NCBI GenBank assembly: GCA_026182355.1
Contig: JAPFBL010000068.1
Location: 372,001 to 436,000, forward strand
DNA: 64,000 nt
Direction: 5' to 3'
Source of the DNA: Hermatobates lingyangjiaoensis
Taxonomy: Eukaryota; Arthropoda; Insecta; Hemiptera; Hermatobatidae
Below the pieces are notes generated by a model. It saw only the letters and a list, made by a program, of their open reading frames with translations, was not told the DNA's origin and ran no database searches. Position numbers and translations under genes: made by a program. The first letter of the stretch is position 1; each line of letters begins with the position of its first letter. Positions 1 to 13,000 of this stretch are shown here, piece by piece.

Positions 1-947
1 CTGATGTATCAAATTGATTGATAATAGATCAATACTTCATATTTTATAAAAAGAAATGTTTGTCTTTTTTTTGAATGTTTCAAAGCTCTTTTATAAACAC
101 ACTGAGTTACTTTCCCTCTGAGTGAATTCAAGTGAAAAAGGTAAACAAAGTAGACAAATCTAAAGTCACAAAATGAAATAATACAAAAAAAAGGTAAATG
201 CTAAGATTTGAAGGGTTTTCGGAACAGCTGGCAGTCTTAGTTACCGTAGAGACATATTTTAATACTTTGAGCGATTTTTTCTTTCTTATTATTAGCAAAA
301 TTGTTTTTTTTTTATTTTAAACCTTAAATACAAAATAAAACATATTATTCTATTCAATTTAAAAATATATTAAGCCCTAATGAAGTATTTCTGCTAGCCT
401 CTTCAAATCTATGGAGGTAATTTTATAATGAAATTGAAAAATACTATAATTAAATATAAATTTGAAAAAAAAAAACAAAAAAAGTTAATAATTCAAGTTT
501 GGGGTTAAAGAATTAATGTAAAATGAGTTTTTATTCCGTATTTAAGATCACAATGAAATAAATCATAATATGAGCTTCTAAACCTTTTTTATGAAACCAC
601 TTCTGAAAATCGACCACATTTTTTTTCGTCCCTTTGTTTTTTAAAAATTAAAATATATATTTGAAATGATTTGAGGTGCATACGACTATTTTGTGATGCG
701 AACAAAACGAGGTATTACGCCATTCTTTGTTGTCAAAATATCTCCTTTTTAAATTAAATTCACCCGTTTGATTTTTTATGGAAATCAATCTATTATAATA
801 TGTAATTTATATTGAAAAACATTGAATATATTTTATTAAGTAGGACATAAAATCTTTTATTACGTAAATCATACATCATTAATTTGATGTATTATATATG
901 ACACATTTATTTCCAATTAATTATCAATTTATTTAAATTAGTGAATA
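1..947. other. AT-rich sequence, nothing recognised
   Basis: Very AT-rich with A and T runs. No coding, RNA or repeat structure that I can support. It is presumably intron or intergenic DNA upstream of the visible exons of the + strand gene. Confidence 0.5.
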
Positions 948-2074
948 CGAGGGTAAATCAAATATAAATGGTAATTTTGCTACTTTGCTTAGAAAGCAGA
1001 TCCGAGTAGCTGATATTGTATGGTGTATGTCGAGTTGGGGAACCAGCCTGTTCGCGCGCATTCTCGTTTTTACCTTCACTGCAGCCATGGTCGAGCAAGA
1101 AGAGTTCCTTTGTCTGTTATGCAACGGATTATAATAAAGTTTTTTAATAAATGAAGGTGTTAAATTTGGAAGTCATTATTGACGTCCAAGGATAAGCCTT
1201 ACACATGACAATATCCGTGTCGTTCAATACTTTATTGAACGTGATCGCCGTTTAATCGTGAAAGAAATTTCATCAGAAATATTTATCAGTTATGGTAGTG
1301 TTTAATCCATTATTACTGATCAACTTGGCTTTAGAAACATTAGTGTTCGATGGGTTCCGATGTTTTTGCCTGGAAAGCAGAATAAGGTCAGATCGGAAGT
1401 CGCTGGAATGCTTCTGAATCGATTTCAGTAAGAAGGAGAGGCCTTTTTGAAGCGTATAGTGACATGTGACGAGATGTGAGTACATCATTACACCTATCAA
1501 GTGGAAAATGGCTAGGAATGAGTGGCGAAGAAAGAATGAAGGTTACCCAGTGAAGACCAAAAACTCTCTCTCAGCTGGAAAAGTTCTTGCAACGATATTT
1601 GTTGACTGTAAGGGAATTTCACTGTTCAATTTTCTGTACGATCAACGTACAGTAAATGCCGCTTACTACAGCCAAGCTGTTACAGTTGGTCAAAGCCACC
1701 TATTGAAACAAAAGACGATACATCAGAGATGTCATTCTCCTCCATGACGTCACGCGGACTCACACTGAGGCCTTGAAAACGAATAACCTAGAAGAAATCA
1801 GCTGAGAAACCCTCGAGCACCGTCTTTAAGTCCTCACTTTTCCCTGTGACTAATTTATGTTCGCGCCTACGAAGAAATCACTTCAAACCATTTGCAAGCA
1901 GCGAAGAAGTCGAGAAAATTTTCTGATCAAACAGTACTGAAATTTACAAATCGTTGACAAATGTGTATGGATCACGCAAAAGACTGCATTGAAAAATGTT
2001 GAAACAATGATATTTGTATACAGTTATTCAATGACTGACTAAAAAAATTACCGTTTATATTTGACTTACCCTCG
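948..2074 (+). mobile_element. Mariner-like element, degenerate copy
   Basis: The ends form ~30-bp terminal inverted repeats: CGAGGGTAAATCAAATATAA at the left, and its near-complement ending ACTTACCCTCG at the right. A TA precedes the left end. Between them lies a decayed mariner transposase. Its pieces resemble the family's '...EDRRLTVxEI', 'GSVxxIIxDxLGMRKxSxRWVPxxL', 'RIVTGDETWVHHY' and 'SAGKVLATIFxD' blocks. The frame is interrupted by stops (for example in the D-E-T-W block) and frameshifts, so it cannot encode an active enzyme. At 1127 bp it is slightly shorter than a full element (~1.3 kb). Confidence 0.85.
1200..1860 (+). pseudogene. Mariner transposase relic
   Basis: Translating this strand gives blocks of a mariner transposase in more than one frame: ERDRRLIVKEISSEIF, then GFRNISVRWVPMFLPGKQN, then RIVTCDEM-stop-VHHYT, then SAGKVLATIFVDCKGISL. 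The first catalytic Asp region is recognisable, but stops and frameshifts break it. The two overlapping short ORFs here are fragments or shadows of it. Confidence 0.8.
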
Positions 2075-2619
2075 AATAATATGAATAAATATATATAATG
2101 TAACTGAATCTACACGAATATAAAGAAACCAATAATTTTGTATGCATATATTTTTTATACAAATTAAAAATAATTAGCAATTAATTGAAAATAAATATGC
2201 AACATATTTTATAATTGAACTCACACTAGTATATTTTGAAATTTTATCCCACATATATAAATTATATACTTAGATGTACTGAATTTCGAAAACTATTTTC
2301 AAGGGGTAAATTTGATTTAGAAGAAGGTAAATTTTATTTACGGAAGAGTGAATTTCTTTTGCATAACCTATAAACGGGCAAAAATTCAAAATACCAGTAC
2401 AATATATTTAATGTTACATACAAAATATTATATATATTACATATGTATTTACTTTGTTATTTACTTTGTTATTTACTTTAATTATTTATTAATTAAATAA
2501 TACATTTAATATTAAATTATATATAATTTTACTTTGTTTGTTATATATTAAGTTATATTATTTATTTAATTAACTGGTTGAATAAATAACAATTTTTGTA
2601 GGATCAATAGCTTTAGGCT

Positions 2620-2689
<70 letters not shown>
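2075..2689. other. AT-rich spacer ending in a (TA)n tract
   Basis: Very AT-rich, with local repeats of TTATTTACTTTG near 2456-2475. A ~68-bp (TA)n microsatellite occupies about 2622-2689. No coding content; the ORF of Tyr-Ile repeats is the microsatellite read through. Confidence 0.6.
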
Positions 2690-2692
<3 letters not shown>

Positions 2693-2815
2693 CAAACTAC
2701 AATATAAAATGGGAAAAAAAAAACTAAGTCTAAGACACTTTCTTAGTCTTTTTTTGTTCGTTTTATCTTGTGTTTTGATCATTCATTGTTATTTCATGTA
2801 TTTATTTTGAAAAGT
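2690..2815. mobile_element. Decayed PLE fold-back, family C
   Basis: An imperfect inverted repeat. The left arm GATCAAACTACAATATAAAA pairs with a right arm ending GTTTTGATCATTCATTG. Both match the arms of the better preserved copies at 26400, 31780 and 39800. It lies between two (TA)n tracts (2622-2689 and 2818-2847). Confidence 0.55.
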
Positions 2816-2817
2816 TG

Positions 2818-2849
<32 letters not shown>

Positions 2850-2880
2850 TTCTATTTTTTAAAAAAACTTTTATATACAT

Positions 2881-3345
2881 ACAAAACTAAAGTTCATCGG
2901 AACTCGGTTAGTTCTTCAGGTTCAAATTAAACTTTCATGCCAACGTTTCGGTTTTTATTTAAAAACTTTTTCATAGGCCGAAGTATACATTTTTAAACAG
3001 AAGAACTAAGTATTACATTACAAATTATTTTACAAAGAAAAATAATCTGTGGACTCAACAACTGTCTAGTTTGAATGAACACAAGACACTTTCATGAACA
3101 CAGTTTCACGTGTTCATTCAAACTAGATAGTTGTTGAAATTATTTTTCACAGACTATTTTTGTTTGTAAAATTATTTGTAATGTAATACTTAGTTTTTCT
3201 GTTTCAAAATTTATACTTCTGCCTGTGAAAAAAGTTTTAAATAAAAACCGAATTGTTGGCAATGAGAGTTTAATTTGAACCTGAAGAACTAACCGAGTCC
3301 CGATAAACTTTAGTTTTGTTTCCTATTCCACGGTCGATACTTATA
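2881..3345. mobile_element. PLE-type fold-back, family A
   Basis: Two inverted arms of ~210 bp. The left holds AACGTTTCGGTTTTTATTTA and the right its complement, with AACCGAA-TTGTTGGC. They meet around a short Asn/Leu-free spacer near 3095. The right end reads TTCCACGGTCGATACTT, also found at 44591 (inverted) and 59990. Family A keeps a stem GGTTTT...AAAACC followed by GAAA, similar to a hammerhead stem II, but its CUGANGA box is degenerate. (TA)n borders both sides. No coding sequence survives. Confidence 0.6.
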
Positions 3346-3700
3346 TAATATATATATATATTCGTTACAAAGTTGACCAATAGGAGTGAAGTTTACAGGT
3401 CCATGCGTGAGGTCCCAGTTACCCGCTGCTCAGCGAAGCCTCAGTCATTCTGCCAATGGGTATAGATGTTGCACAGTCCCTCTGTGTTAAATGATGTTTG
3501 GCAGAAAACATTAGCCTCACTTTACAGTGAACTCCTGTTCCCTTTCTATTTTTGGTTTTTGTGGTGGTTGGGTGTTGTTGTTTACTATTTTCTGTTACGG
3601 ATATTGCTAGATTTTTAAATGATACTCTCGGTTGTTTACTGCGAAAAGCAGTTTGTCCTTTCCCCGGACAACTCATAGAAAATATATATATATATATATA

Positions 3701-3990
3701 GTTCAATATAAACCAAGAAACATAGAGAAATCAAAAGAACACACTTACAGTCTCTAATTTTCGGTTTGAACCGTCTTCAGGAGAGATAAGAGAGGGAAAC
3801 CAAGCGCACTGGTTCAGAGACGGTTGGAGACCGTCTCTGAACTCTGGAGAGACGGTTGGTCTCCAACCGTCTCTGAACCAGTGCGCTTGGTTTCCCTCTC
3901 TTATCTCTCCTGAAGACGGTTCAAAGCAAAAATTAGAGACTGTAAGTGTGTTCTTTTGATTTCTCTATGTTTCTTTGTTTATATTGAACT
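3701..3990. mobile_element. PLE-type fold-back, family B, near-perfect palindrome
   Basis: Arms of ~140 bp centred near 3845. The left begins GTTCAATATAAACCAAGAAA, and the right ends with its near-complement TTTATATTGAAC. Each arm carries CTCTCCTGAAGACGGTT...TTAGAGAC, the family B hammerhead-like segment with the core changed to CTGAAGA. The left side abuts a (TA)n tract (3683-3700). Confidence 0.6.
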
Positions 3991-6825
3991 ATATTTGTCC
4001 GTTTTGGATCGTATTTCCAACGAAAAAAAGTATATATATAAGTTATCTTTTGTGTCCTGGATCGACTGTGCCAGTTATCTTTTGGGTCGAGTGGAAGGCT
4101 TTGTTTTATAAAAAATAATATTTATTAGGACACAAAGATTAATTAACTATTTATAAATTATACTGTGTATGAACAATTCGTAATTTTTACTATACACAGG
4201 GAAGTCTGAGAGAAATAGCCACAACTGGAGAGTGTCACAATTACAATTATGTCAGTCTTTATTAATTAAGGAGCTTTGGCCAAACCAGACTATTTATGCT
4301 ACGTGAAGGTTATCAGATCCTGACGTTCAAACAGGTGGACTGGAAAACAGGCTGGCTTCAAGAGATAGATCGTGGTGGTCCAAAAGGTCCTAGGAGTAGA
4401 CTGACGAGTGGCAGCGTCTCCGTTGGCTTCTCAAAAAGTTGGATTTCGAAGAGGGTGGTGCCAGACGCCTATGTATAGAGGGTTTATTGGAGCCAAAGAG
4501 TGAGCATTGCTGACTCTTCATTGGGAAATTAGGCTAGACGTCAGAACGAGGCCTTACGCCATCTTGGCCTACTTGAACATGCACGAAGATAAATACTTAT
4601 ATATATATATATATAGGTTTTTGAAGGCAGGTTTTGAAGACTTGTCTTAACCTGGAAGAAAAATGTCTTTAGTATAACTTTTGACTCATATATGAGTTTT
4701 AACTTTTTCATCAAATTTGGAGTTTTAGATGTGGCTATATACGAGGATTAACGTTAATGGCTTAGTGTTCGTTTTTGGCCACCTGGGGTTTGAATGATAT
4801 AGGCAGCGGAGCAACTAGAGAGGACAAATATAACAGATCATTCTTTTGATAGTTACAGCAGCCATATTTCCAGAATAGAGAATTAGCTAGCTGATCCAGG
4901 TTAAAAGAAATAAAAAATGATTATTCAAACAGAGCATATATGTTTAAATATGATTATATAAAAGAGAAAAGATTTGTAATTATGTTTAGAAGTATGAACG
5001 AGACATTCGTATATTGTATCATCTAAATAAAATATGGATTATAAAAGATGAAGACCGCAAGACTTTGCATGTAAGAAGCTTAATTGACACCTCTAAAAGT
5101 ACTGAGCATTTCTCTAATATGAATTATTGCTTTGATAAACGAAGTTGTAGGTAGTCTGATGCTACTTAATATGAAACATAGTAGCATCCGACAGGGATAT
5201 ATTCACTTCCTATACTATTGATGCAGCGTTGGAATAGTTTTTGATGCTGTTCATAACCAATGCAAATTTTTAAGAGCCTCTGAAACATGTCAACGACTCC
5301 AAGACGATAAGCAGTAAGATGTAATCCATTTACATGAATGCAATATAACTCCGTGTAATAGTTATAGTATTTTGATACCAGAATGACCTTTTACTACCTA
5401 AATATATAAAAAGAAATTACTGTTTCTAAAATGCCATACGATCGTTTGATTGTAAAAGCATGATGAAATAAAAAAAAGACACACAACAGGATAACTAATA
5501 TGACATCTACTTGAAAATGAACACTGAAACTACGGTGAAAAGTCTAAACTTTATCTGTTAAATATATTTTCTTTTATTTCAACGTATAGGGTGCTGAAAG
5601 AGGAAATAACCGGCTATATACATATAAATAAAAGCCATTGGGCTGTTCAGTAATGTTCACCAATTAATTTGACAAAGTCTGTGTAACTAACTCCGCCTCA
5701 CTTCCACTCTCATTCAAAGAGATACATTTTCTTTAGAGCACAACAATCGTTCTACCTTTGGAGTTCACTAATTTCATTATATTCCTTAACTATATAATTA
5801 AAACTTATCCATGTGATAAAGATAGGATCTTTTAACATAAGAAAGGCATTAATTAATCAAACATTTTAATTTCCTTGTCCTGTGATCTATATTACATTAA
5901 ATCTCTAACCTTCAGCTTGACAAGTACATCCCTTTATACCTTTTCATTATTAACTAATCCAAATGAAATAAAACAAACTTTTTACAGTTCTATCAACGTA
6001 ATGAAAAGCAATCAACAGGCATGATATACGGGTAACATTGCCAGTATACGAGGCTGACTTGTAACCGATGAATTATAGTTTTTTGCAGAATGTGATAAAT
6101 TTATACGTCAATTAAAACTAAATATAAAAAACGAACTTTATTAAAATCAGATCTCATATAATAATGATTATACAACATAGTCATTGAAGAAATTAAAATT
6201 CCAGACATCTAAATAATATTGATATGTTAATAACCTGCTAGTAACTGGGATCCAAATTTACTGTTCCCACTTTTTGTCATTTCTTCAATCTATTCTATTA
6301 ATTCTTTTATTTATTATTTCTTAACATATTTATGTTGTTATTATCTCTGTCTTCAGTTTTAAATCCGTCATGCCGTTATTCCCCTCGTATAAGAGGTTCA
6401 TATTATAGGTTGGTCTACTAATTCAGTTCGTTATTCTAAGTCTTCAGCCATCAGAAACCTCATTAATTCGAAGAAATGTTACCTACTTGGTGTCACAGTG
6501 ATACCAAGATCCGATGGTATACTCGTTTTTGCCATCTTCTATTAGTTGGGGACTGTGTTTCAGAAAATGTGGTATGTCAATACGATAAATGACAAATACG
6601 ATAAATTATAAATACGATACGATAAATGTGTCTGGTTTGACACATTCAGGTAAAACATTGTGAGTTGTAGTTGTTAGGAGAAGTGTTAATTATCTGGTGT
6701 GACCCGTTCTCAGAAGTTTCAAATAAAATGTTCTTAAAACAAATTACTATTTACTGTCTTTGTGAAAATATATAATTGTTTAAGTTGTTGCTATTTGTCA
6801 ATGAAATGCAAATTGTTATTTTCAG
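3991..6825. other. Intronic or intergenic DNA, one GC-richer unexplained patch
   Basis: Mostly AT-rich. The interval 4240-4590 is less AT-rich and holds a 60-codon ORF, but no family or splice pattern is recognisable; it ends near a short (TA)n at 4597-4613. The rest shows nothing I can name. Confidence 0.4.
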
Positions 6826-7072
6826 TTGGTTGAATTAAGGCGAAATCCTCAAGGAGTGATAGACAAAAAGATAAGAGCCACGCTTCGACCAGTGGAGCGG
6901 CACGATTCAGGCCACTTAGAAGAAAAGCTGAAGGAGGCGAAAGGGGAAAACCAGAAGTGGCGCAAGGTGTTGGTGGAGAGGGACGCAGAGCTGCAGGCGC
7001 TTCTGTCGAGGCTGGGGGAGGTGGATCACCCGTCGCTGCCTGCCACGGACCTGGCTCTGCTCGCCAGGGAGC
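6826..7072 (+). CDS. Exon: coiled-coil segment of the + strand gene
   Basis: Internal exon between a TTTTCAG acceptor and a GTACGT donor. It is 247 bp, open throughout and clearly more GC-rich than its surroundings. It encodes 82 residues and leaves one base (phase 1). Residues ~28-65 have heptad-like spacing of Leu and charged residues, suggesting a coiled coil. The - strand frame over the same bases is a shadow. Confidence 0.75.
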
Positions 7073-10000
7073 GTACGTCAGCCAACTTGTGCATGTCTTT
7101 CTGTTTAAACACACAGTGTAACGACGCCATTCAAACACACCACATTCTCTCAAGTGGATATCTTGAGTCTTTTACCCTCAAGGATCAGACAGTACATTCA
7201 TTTTTTTTTTTAATTACGCCTTATAGATGACAGTTTCATTATTCTACTTCTGCCTGCCAAATACCACACTAAAGTTCTCACTCAAATAGTGTCATCCAAA
7301 ATTAAAATTTCGCTTAAATCTACAAAAGAGTTACATGTGTCTAAATGTTCTGGGGGGAGATCTCCACCCTAAAGTAAGAAAGAGAGTACCAGAGTAATGA
7401 TGAGCAGTTCTCATACGGAAACTGGCCATGTCTGCTTTTCTCAAGATACTGGCGGGGTCGTATCAGTCAACAATGTCTGCCATCTCTTCATTCCATCACG
7501 TCACTGTACTTCGCAGTCTAGAGGTCCTTGTATGCTATCTTTATAATCATTTAAGCATCATTCAAAGATACTGTACAAATAATATGGGCTGTCTGGGATC
7601 CGTCTTTCGATAGACGGTTGTCCTTTTTATTCTCTACCACACCAGGATAGGTCGGCACCCTATTCGGACTATCCATGAGAAAACGCCCACTTCTCAATTT
7701 TAATTAGCTCTCTTCAAAGACATGGGCATTGAAATAGTCACAAAATTTAAATCTAAAGTCTAAATGATATATGTGAAAAAATAAAAGCAGGTAAGAACAA
7801 TTAAAGTAAAGTATATAACTCAAACCAAACTTAAGAAATACCTTAGAAAGATAATACTTACAATAATAAACTAGAAAAGTTCTACCTTTTGAAAATTAAA
7901 CTCAATACTGGAAGCAGTCGCGTAGCCAATTGTGGTCTTCATGAATAGGTGTAGTATCAGCTAATATCTTCAGTGAGAACATGTCATATAGTAGTGAATG
8001 AGCAATATGTAGTAATGGTTAACATATCCATATTACATAGTTTATTGTCAATTCACTTCATAAATTCATTAGATGTTCAAAATACAATGTTCAATGTTCA
8101 AAATTAGATGTTCAATGTACAAAATATTTACTCAAAAACTACTCTTTTACTACATAAATTGCAAATTAGATATGTTCAGCTGGCTTTCTTAAGCATAGGA
8201 GGTATTTATGGGTGTACCAGATCCAGATTAATTTAAGAATATAGACAGAATGTAATGTTTATCCTCTGTAAAAAACTCCATGATAATATATTTTTTGTAT
8301 TTTAATTAAGTTAATTAGTCTTTTTAAAATGTAATGAATAAGTGCAACAAATTTATCGGTTATAAGTAAATTATTTACTCCAAAAATAAAAGGGCCAGAT
8401 TAGCTCAGTGGTTAACGTACTTGTTTCTGGGATGGTAGTCCGGGGTTCGATCCCCACCTGGCCCTCGATTTATTCACGCGGGAGGTAAATAAATCTAAGT
8501 ACGCCGTCCCTAGAGAGGACGTTAAGCCGTGGGCCCTAAGCATGTACAATGTCAGGTACTTGTTAAAGATCCCTACTTGAAAATCACTTGAGTTTGGCAA
8601 AATTTAGAACTCCCAATGTGGAATCACCCATCAAACAAAAAGCCAGTAAACGGCTGACGTTATCACCCGCTAGGGATCGGTTTAAACAATAAAACAACAT
8701 AAAATAATACTCCAAAAATAAGGGGTCCATTGATTGCTTTCTACTTATCACTCTGAATGGTTTAAGCAGACCTCGTGTGTAACAATTGTTTGACTGGGAT
8801 CTCATTAAACAAATTTCAACTTTAAACAGCCTATTTTGTCTGTTTGTTTTTGATTACCTTTATGATAAACAGGTGTCTATTTAATTTGTGTATTACCTTT
8901 ATTTAATCAATGCCACTGGTCAATGAGTATTTACGCATTTCTTGAAAATGATTTTGTCAGGCCTATCGAGTCTTCGAACAGAATTTATTTAATTAACAAA
9001 TATCTCCTAGGGTTAATACTTATCAAATTCTAATTATCTGTAATCGTTAGTTCTTATTTTGTTCCAGCTCTTTCAGGTACCGAAATAACAGATATTCCAT
9101 CACTAGCAGCTGCGAATGAATTCCAGAGAGAAGATACACCACACATTGAAGAGACAAACATCGTTCAAAAGTAAGTGCTATGGTGAATTTGAGCAACTTA
9201 TTGAAATAATTACATCATATTCGTTTTATATTTTAGGCATTTTTTAAAAGCAATTGTATTTATTATCACAGGCCACAAAAGTTACTATACATTTTCTTGT
9301 TCTATATATACTCAAAACGTCACTGTGCACTTATAGATGTATTACAGCTAAATTATACGATTACAGCTAATTATAGCTAAATATGACTGGTGATTAAATG
9401 TTGCCAATAGAGGCAACACTAAAGTCTTGACCTTTCTTATTTGACGTTCATCTTCTATTAAGGACTAAAAAGAAAGGTACAATACACTATAACAATTAAA
9501 ATTGTTGCACAGTTTGAGGAATGTCTGGTCAGCTTTACTCTGTCTTCCGACATTTCAAAAATTTATATTTTCATTGTTAAGGCTTCGCCTAGTGTAGGAG
9601 TTATCACCGATGCTTGTTAAAACCTACCGTTGTTAACTCCTATATTAGGTGTAACCCTTGACAATGAAAATATAAATTTTCGAAACGTCCGAAGACTGAG
9701 TGAAGTTTTTGACCAGATAATCCTCAAAGCATCTAACAATTGTAGTTGTTGTTGTTCTTATTTGTTTTCAACACTGTTATCTGCTGCTTACTTTCAATAG
9801 ACTAGTTGCATCGTTGCTTGCAAGTTATTTAGGCTGCTGGTCGATTGCGAAGCCAGATTTTGCTGCGATATGTAAGTTCTAGTTGTTATAGATCTGGTGG
9901 GCTTTAGAGCAAAGCGTCTTTCAAATTACTATATTTCTGATAAGAGTCCTTTAATAACTGCCTAGTCTTGCGTCTTTGCGAGACAAGTGTTCAGTCTGAA

Positions 10001-13000
10001 ACTGTTTGGAATACGGTATTTACTTGTGAGCTATTTATAAGCACATGCATATTGTTATAAGCACAGAGCTTAGCAAACATCAAACAAATCCGTCATACCT
10101 CGTAAATAATTACTGTAGTCGTCCGACTGGTTTCCCACGTGGTGCTCAACTTCAGCCTGCCATCACTACTATATACTTTTTACTTGTGGTTTACACGTCA
10201 TTGGTTGCATCATTTGTTTACTGCAATTCCTCCACGGATGCATATAATAATATGATATTTATAAAGTGTTTACAGGAATGTTTTATGTGAAATCTTCAAA
10301 TGTATCAAAATATAAGAAAGTGACTTTTCAGATTGTTTTATACTCCAATTTTATTTTCATAAGGGGTGAAAGCGATGTTTATTTAGATTAATACAAGCTA
10401 TAGATATTTATCAAATATCTGGAACATAATGATTGCAAACAATAAGTTAAAAAACACTGTACTGAAATGACCTAAGGAACTGTATTTTGATTGAAGGTAG
10501 CCATATCAATAAAGCTGACTTAATATTAAGAAATCTAGAGGGGTCCACATCTGCAAAAATAAACCAAAAAATCATCAGTAACTGTATTTTTTTCAGTAGT
10601 TACCTACTGTAACTGTGCTGAGTATATGTCCCACTACTCTCAATAAAAACTTGTCTTCAATAACTCCTACACTCCATTCTTATCAAAAAATAGTATGGAT
10701 TCTCAAATTGTTTTCTTTGCCAGTTAAACACACCTGAGTGGAATATCACAAAGTGTCAACATTACCCTGTGCAGGGGAGTACGGGGGATTGGAAGGACAG
10801 TGTGGTGTAGGAGCTCATTTAAACATAGATAGCAATCATTTTGGAATTAAGCACTAAATTAAAATAGCTATAGTGAATAAAATGCTTTAGCAAATAGATA
10901 TCCAGTAAATTCAATAAATCTTTAAAACAGTGTTATGACTGAATATTTACGGGTCAGTAATATTCACATTCTTTTCCAATTAACAGTATGTTTTTTAATT
11001 ACAATAATACTGTCATTAGACAATAATTTATTAATATTTTATTTTGAAAGTATTTTTAAAATTAAATTTGCTTTTATGTCTACAACTATGTCAATAATTA
11101 TAAATTTGTTTTTAAATTTCTTTTAACTTAACTTTCCAAACAATAGAAAATGTTATTGTACAGAGCTGGATTTTTTGTTGATTTCTAATTCCAGAATCCA
11201 ATTTAAAAGGTATTATTAAACAATAGATTTTTACGTGCATAATCTTTTTTAGTAACCTTCTGAAACCATTTCTTTTATCGTTGATTCAATTATTTTGTAT
11301 CGTGTGAACGCTGGCGTGAATAAAATTATAATAGCTTTAATTTTTTTTTATTTACTGTTATTTCTTATCGTGCAAAACACCTATTGTGTCGTGTTGTATC
11401 GCTTGATTGTCGTACACGTCGTACTTTTTACCTTCCTTCTTGATGCAGGCTTCCAGTAATGGAGGTCATTCCGATGACCGGGCCTCAGAACCTCCTCTAT
11501 GCATTGCCCACAGAGTCCGTCTCCTCAGATTGTAGACGTATATCTCCTTCTCTAAAACCCATTATCTTTTTCGAATCACGTGAGTTGTATTCATTTTAAT
11601 TTAATAAAATTGGGTTTATTCATTTCAATATATCATAATTTTAAAAATAATTCATCTAACCTTAATCGCTATTTTACAGCCAGGCCTACTTAGATGTAAT
11701 CTATCATCCAGATCTGTGAATATTCTCTGCTTTCGTGCATTTACCTGTTTCACCTTACATCATTAAGTTTGTTTTTTTTTTTTATAATATTGTAACCTAC
11801 TGTCATACCATATACTTTAACTTCATAGTCATACCAATTTTAGGCCTAGTTCATTATCGGGAGAAGTCTGAATGATGTTGAGTGTAATTTCGTGTTTACA
11901 ACCTCCTTTGAGTCAATTGCTGTCTATCTGGAGTCGACATTTTATTATTTCGTCCACAAAAGACTTAAGTTTATTTTCCTTATGTATATTTACTTTTTAT
12001 TTAGCTTTAATTCATTTTTATCTGCTTTATTGTTATTTCTCTCTTGTATCATCCAATCTGTCAATAGTCTCTGAGCATGATAGAGAAGAAACTCTCTAGT
12101 CTCTGTTGGCAATAGCAAGACATTCTTGTCAAACTATCTTAAATAGAAATGAAATAAACAACACTTAAGGGACATTTTGTGTTCTTTGTAGTTACTTTTT
12201 TCAATATTTAAAAATATTGAAAATGCTTCTAGTTCTTTCATTATCTGTCTTAGCACTCACTGTTCTACATACATAAAGCACTTTATATGTAAGCATTGTG
12301 TTTAGTTGGTTGAAAACTCAGTGTTGCAACATTCGAAATCGATGCTGGTCCCCCTCGATTAAAACTCCTCATCTGTAAGACAGATTGATACCAATTCAAG
12401 TCAGGCGAATGATGTACAGTTGAAACCCATTTCACTGAACTACTAAATCAATCATTACATTCAATATCACTTTCCAGATTAAAATTTCATTGTTGAATAA
12501 TCATTTCTTATAAATCTTATACATCAACTTCATTCTTTTACTGTATATTTTACACTGCATACTACATCATAATAGTGTTATACAATGATGAACTTCTGCT
12601 TCCTATATAATGAGTTTTTTTAAATAAAAAAGATTCTTTAAATAACTTAAATGTTAACTTTAATTAAATTATGATTTCCTGGTAATCAAAAATCTAAACC
12701 ACGTTTATATGATTAATGAAATAATAAATTGCGAATAATTATAATTGAAACATTAATATATATTATTAAAGTTGGCAGCAGCTTCTGCGTTGACCAATTT
12801 CTTGCTGACGTTCTCTAGTTTTCTTACTAGTTTGTGGTAACTTTAGGGTATTTTCCATAGGAGTTCTGGTAACGACATGAAAAAAATAAAGTAGAACGCT
12901 GAATACTTCAAAACTTTAATCTAAAACTATAATTTAAAACTTAATCTAAAACACAAGCTTTCGGCTCACATTAGCCAACATCAGGTAAAAAACGATAAAC

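Noticed and set aside
3419..3706. 95-codon - strand ORF possibly coding for a PLE piece
   Set aside because: Checked for GIY-YIG or RT motifs; none visible, and it ends in (TA)n.
6791..7153. 120-codon - strand Pro-rich ORF
   Set aside because: Antisense of a GC-rich coding exon whose + strand frame joins in phase with others.
8393..8464. A functional tRNA gene
   Set aside because: Acceptor stem and boxes look good, but the T and anticodon stems are imperfect and the downstream body repeats at three other loci, so it is a SINE head.
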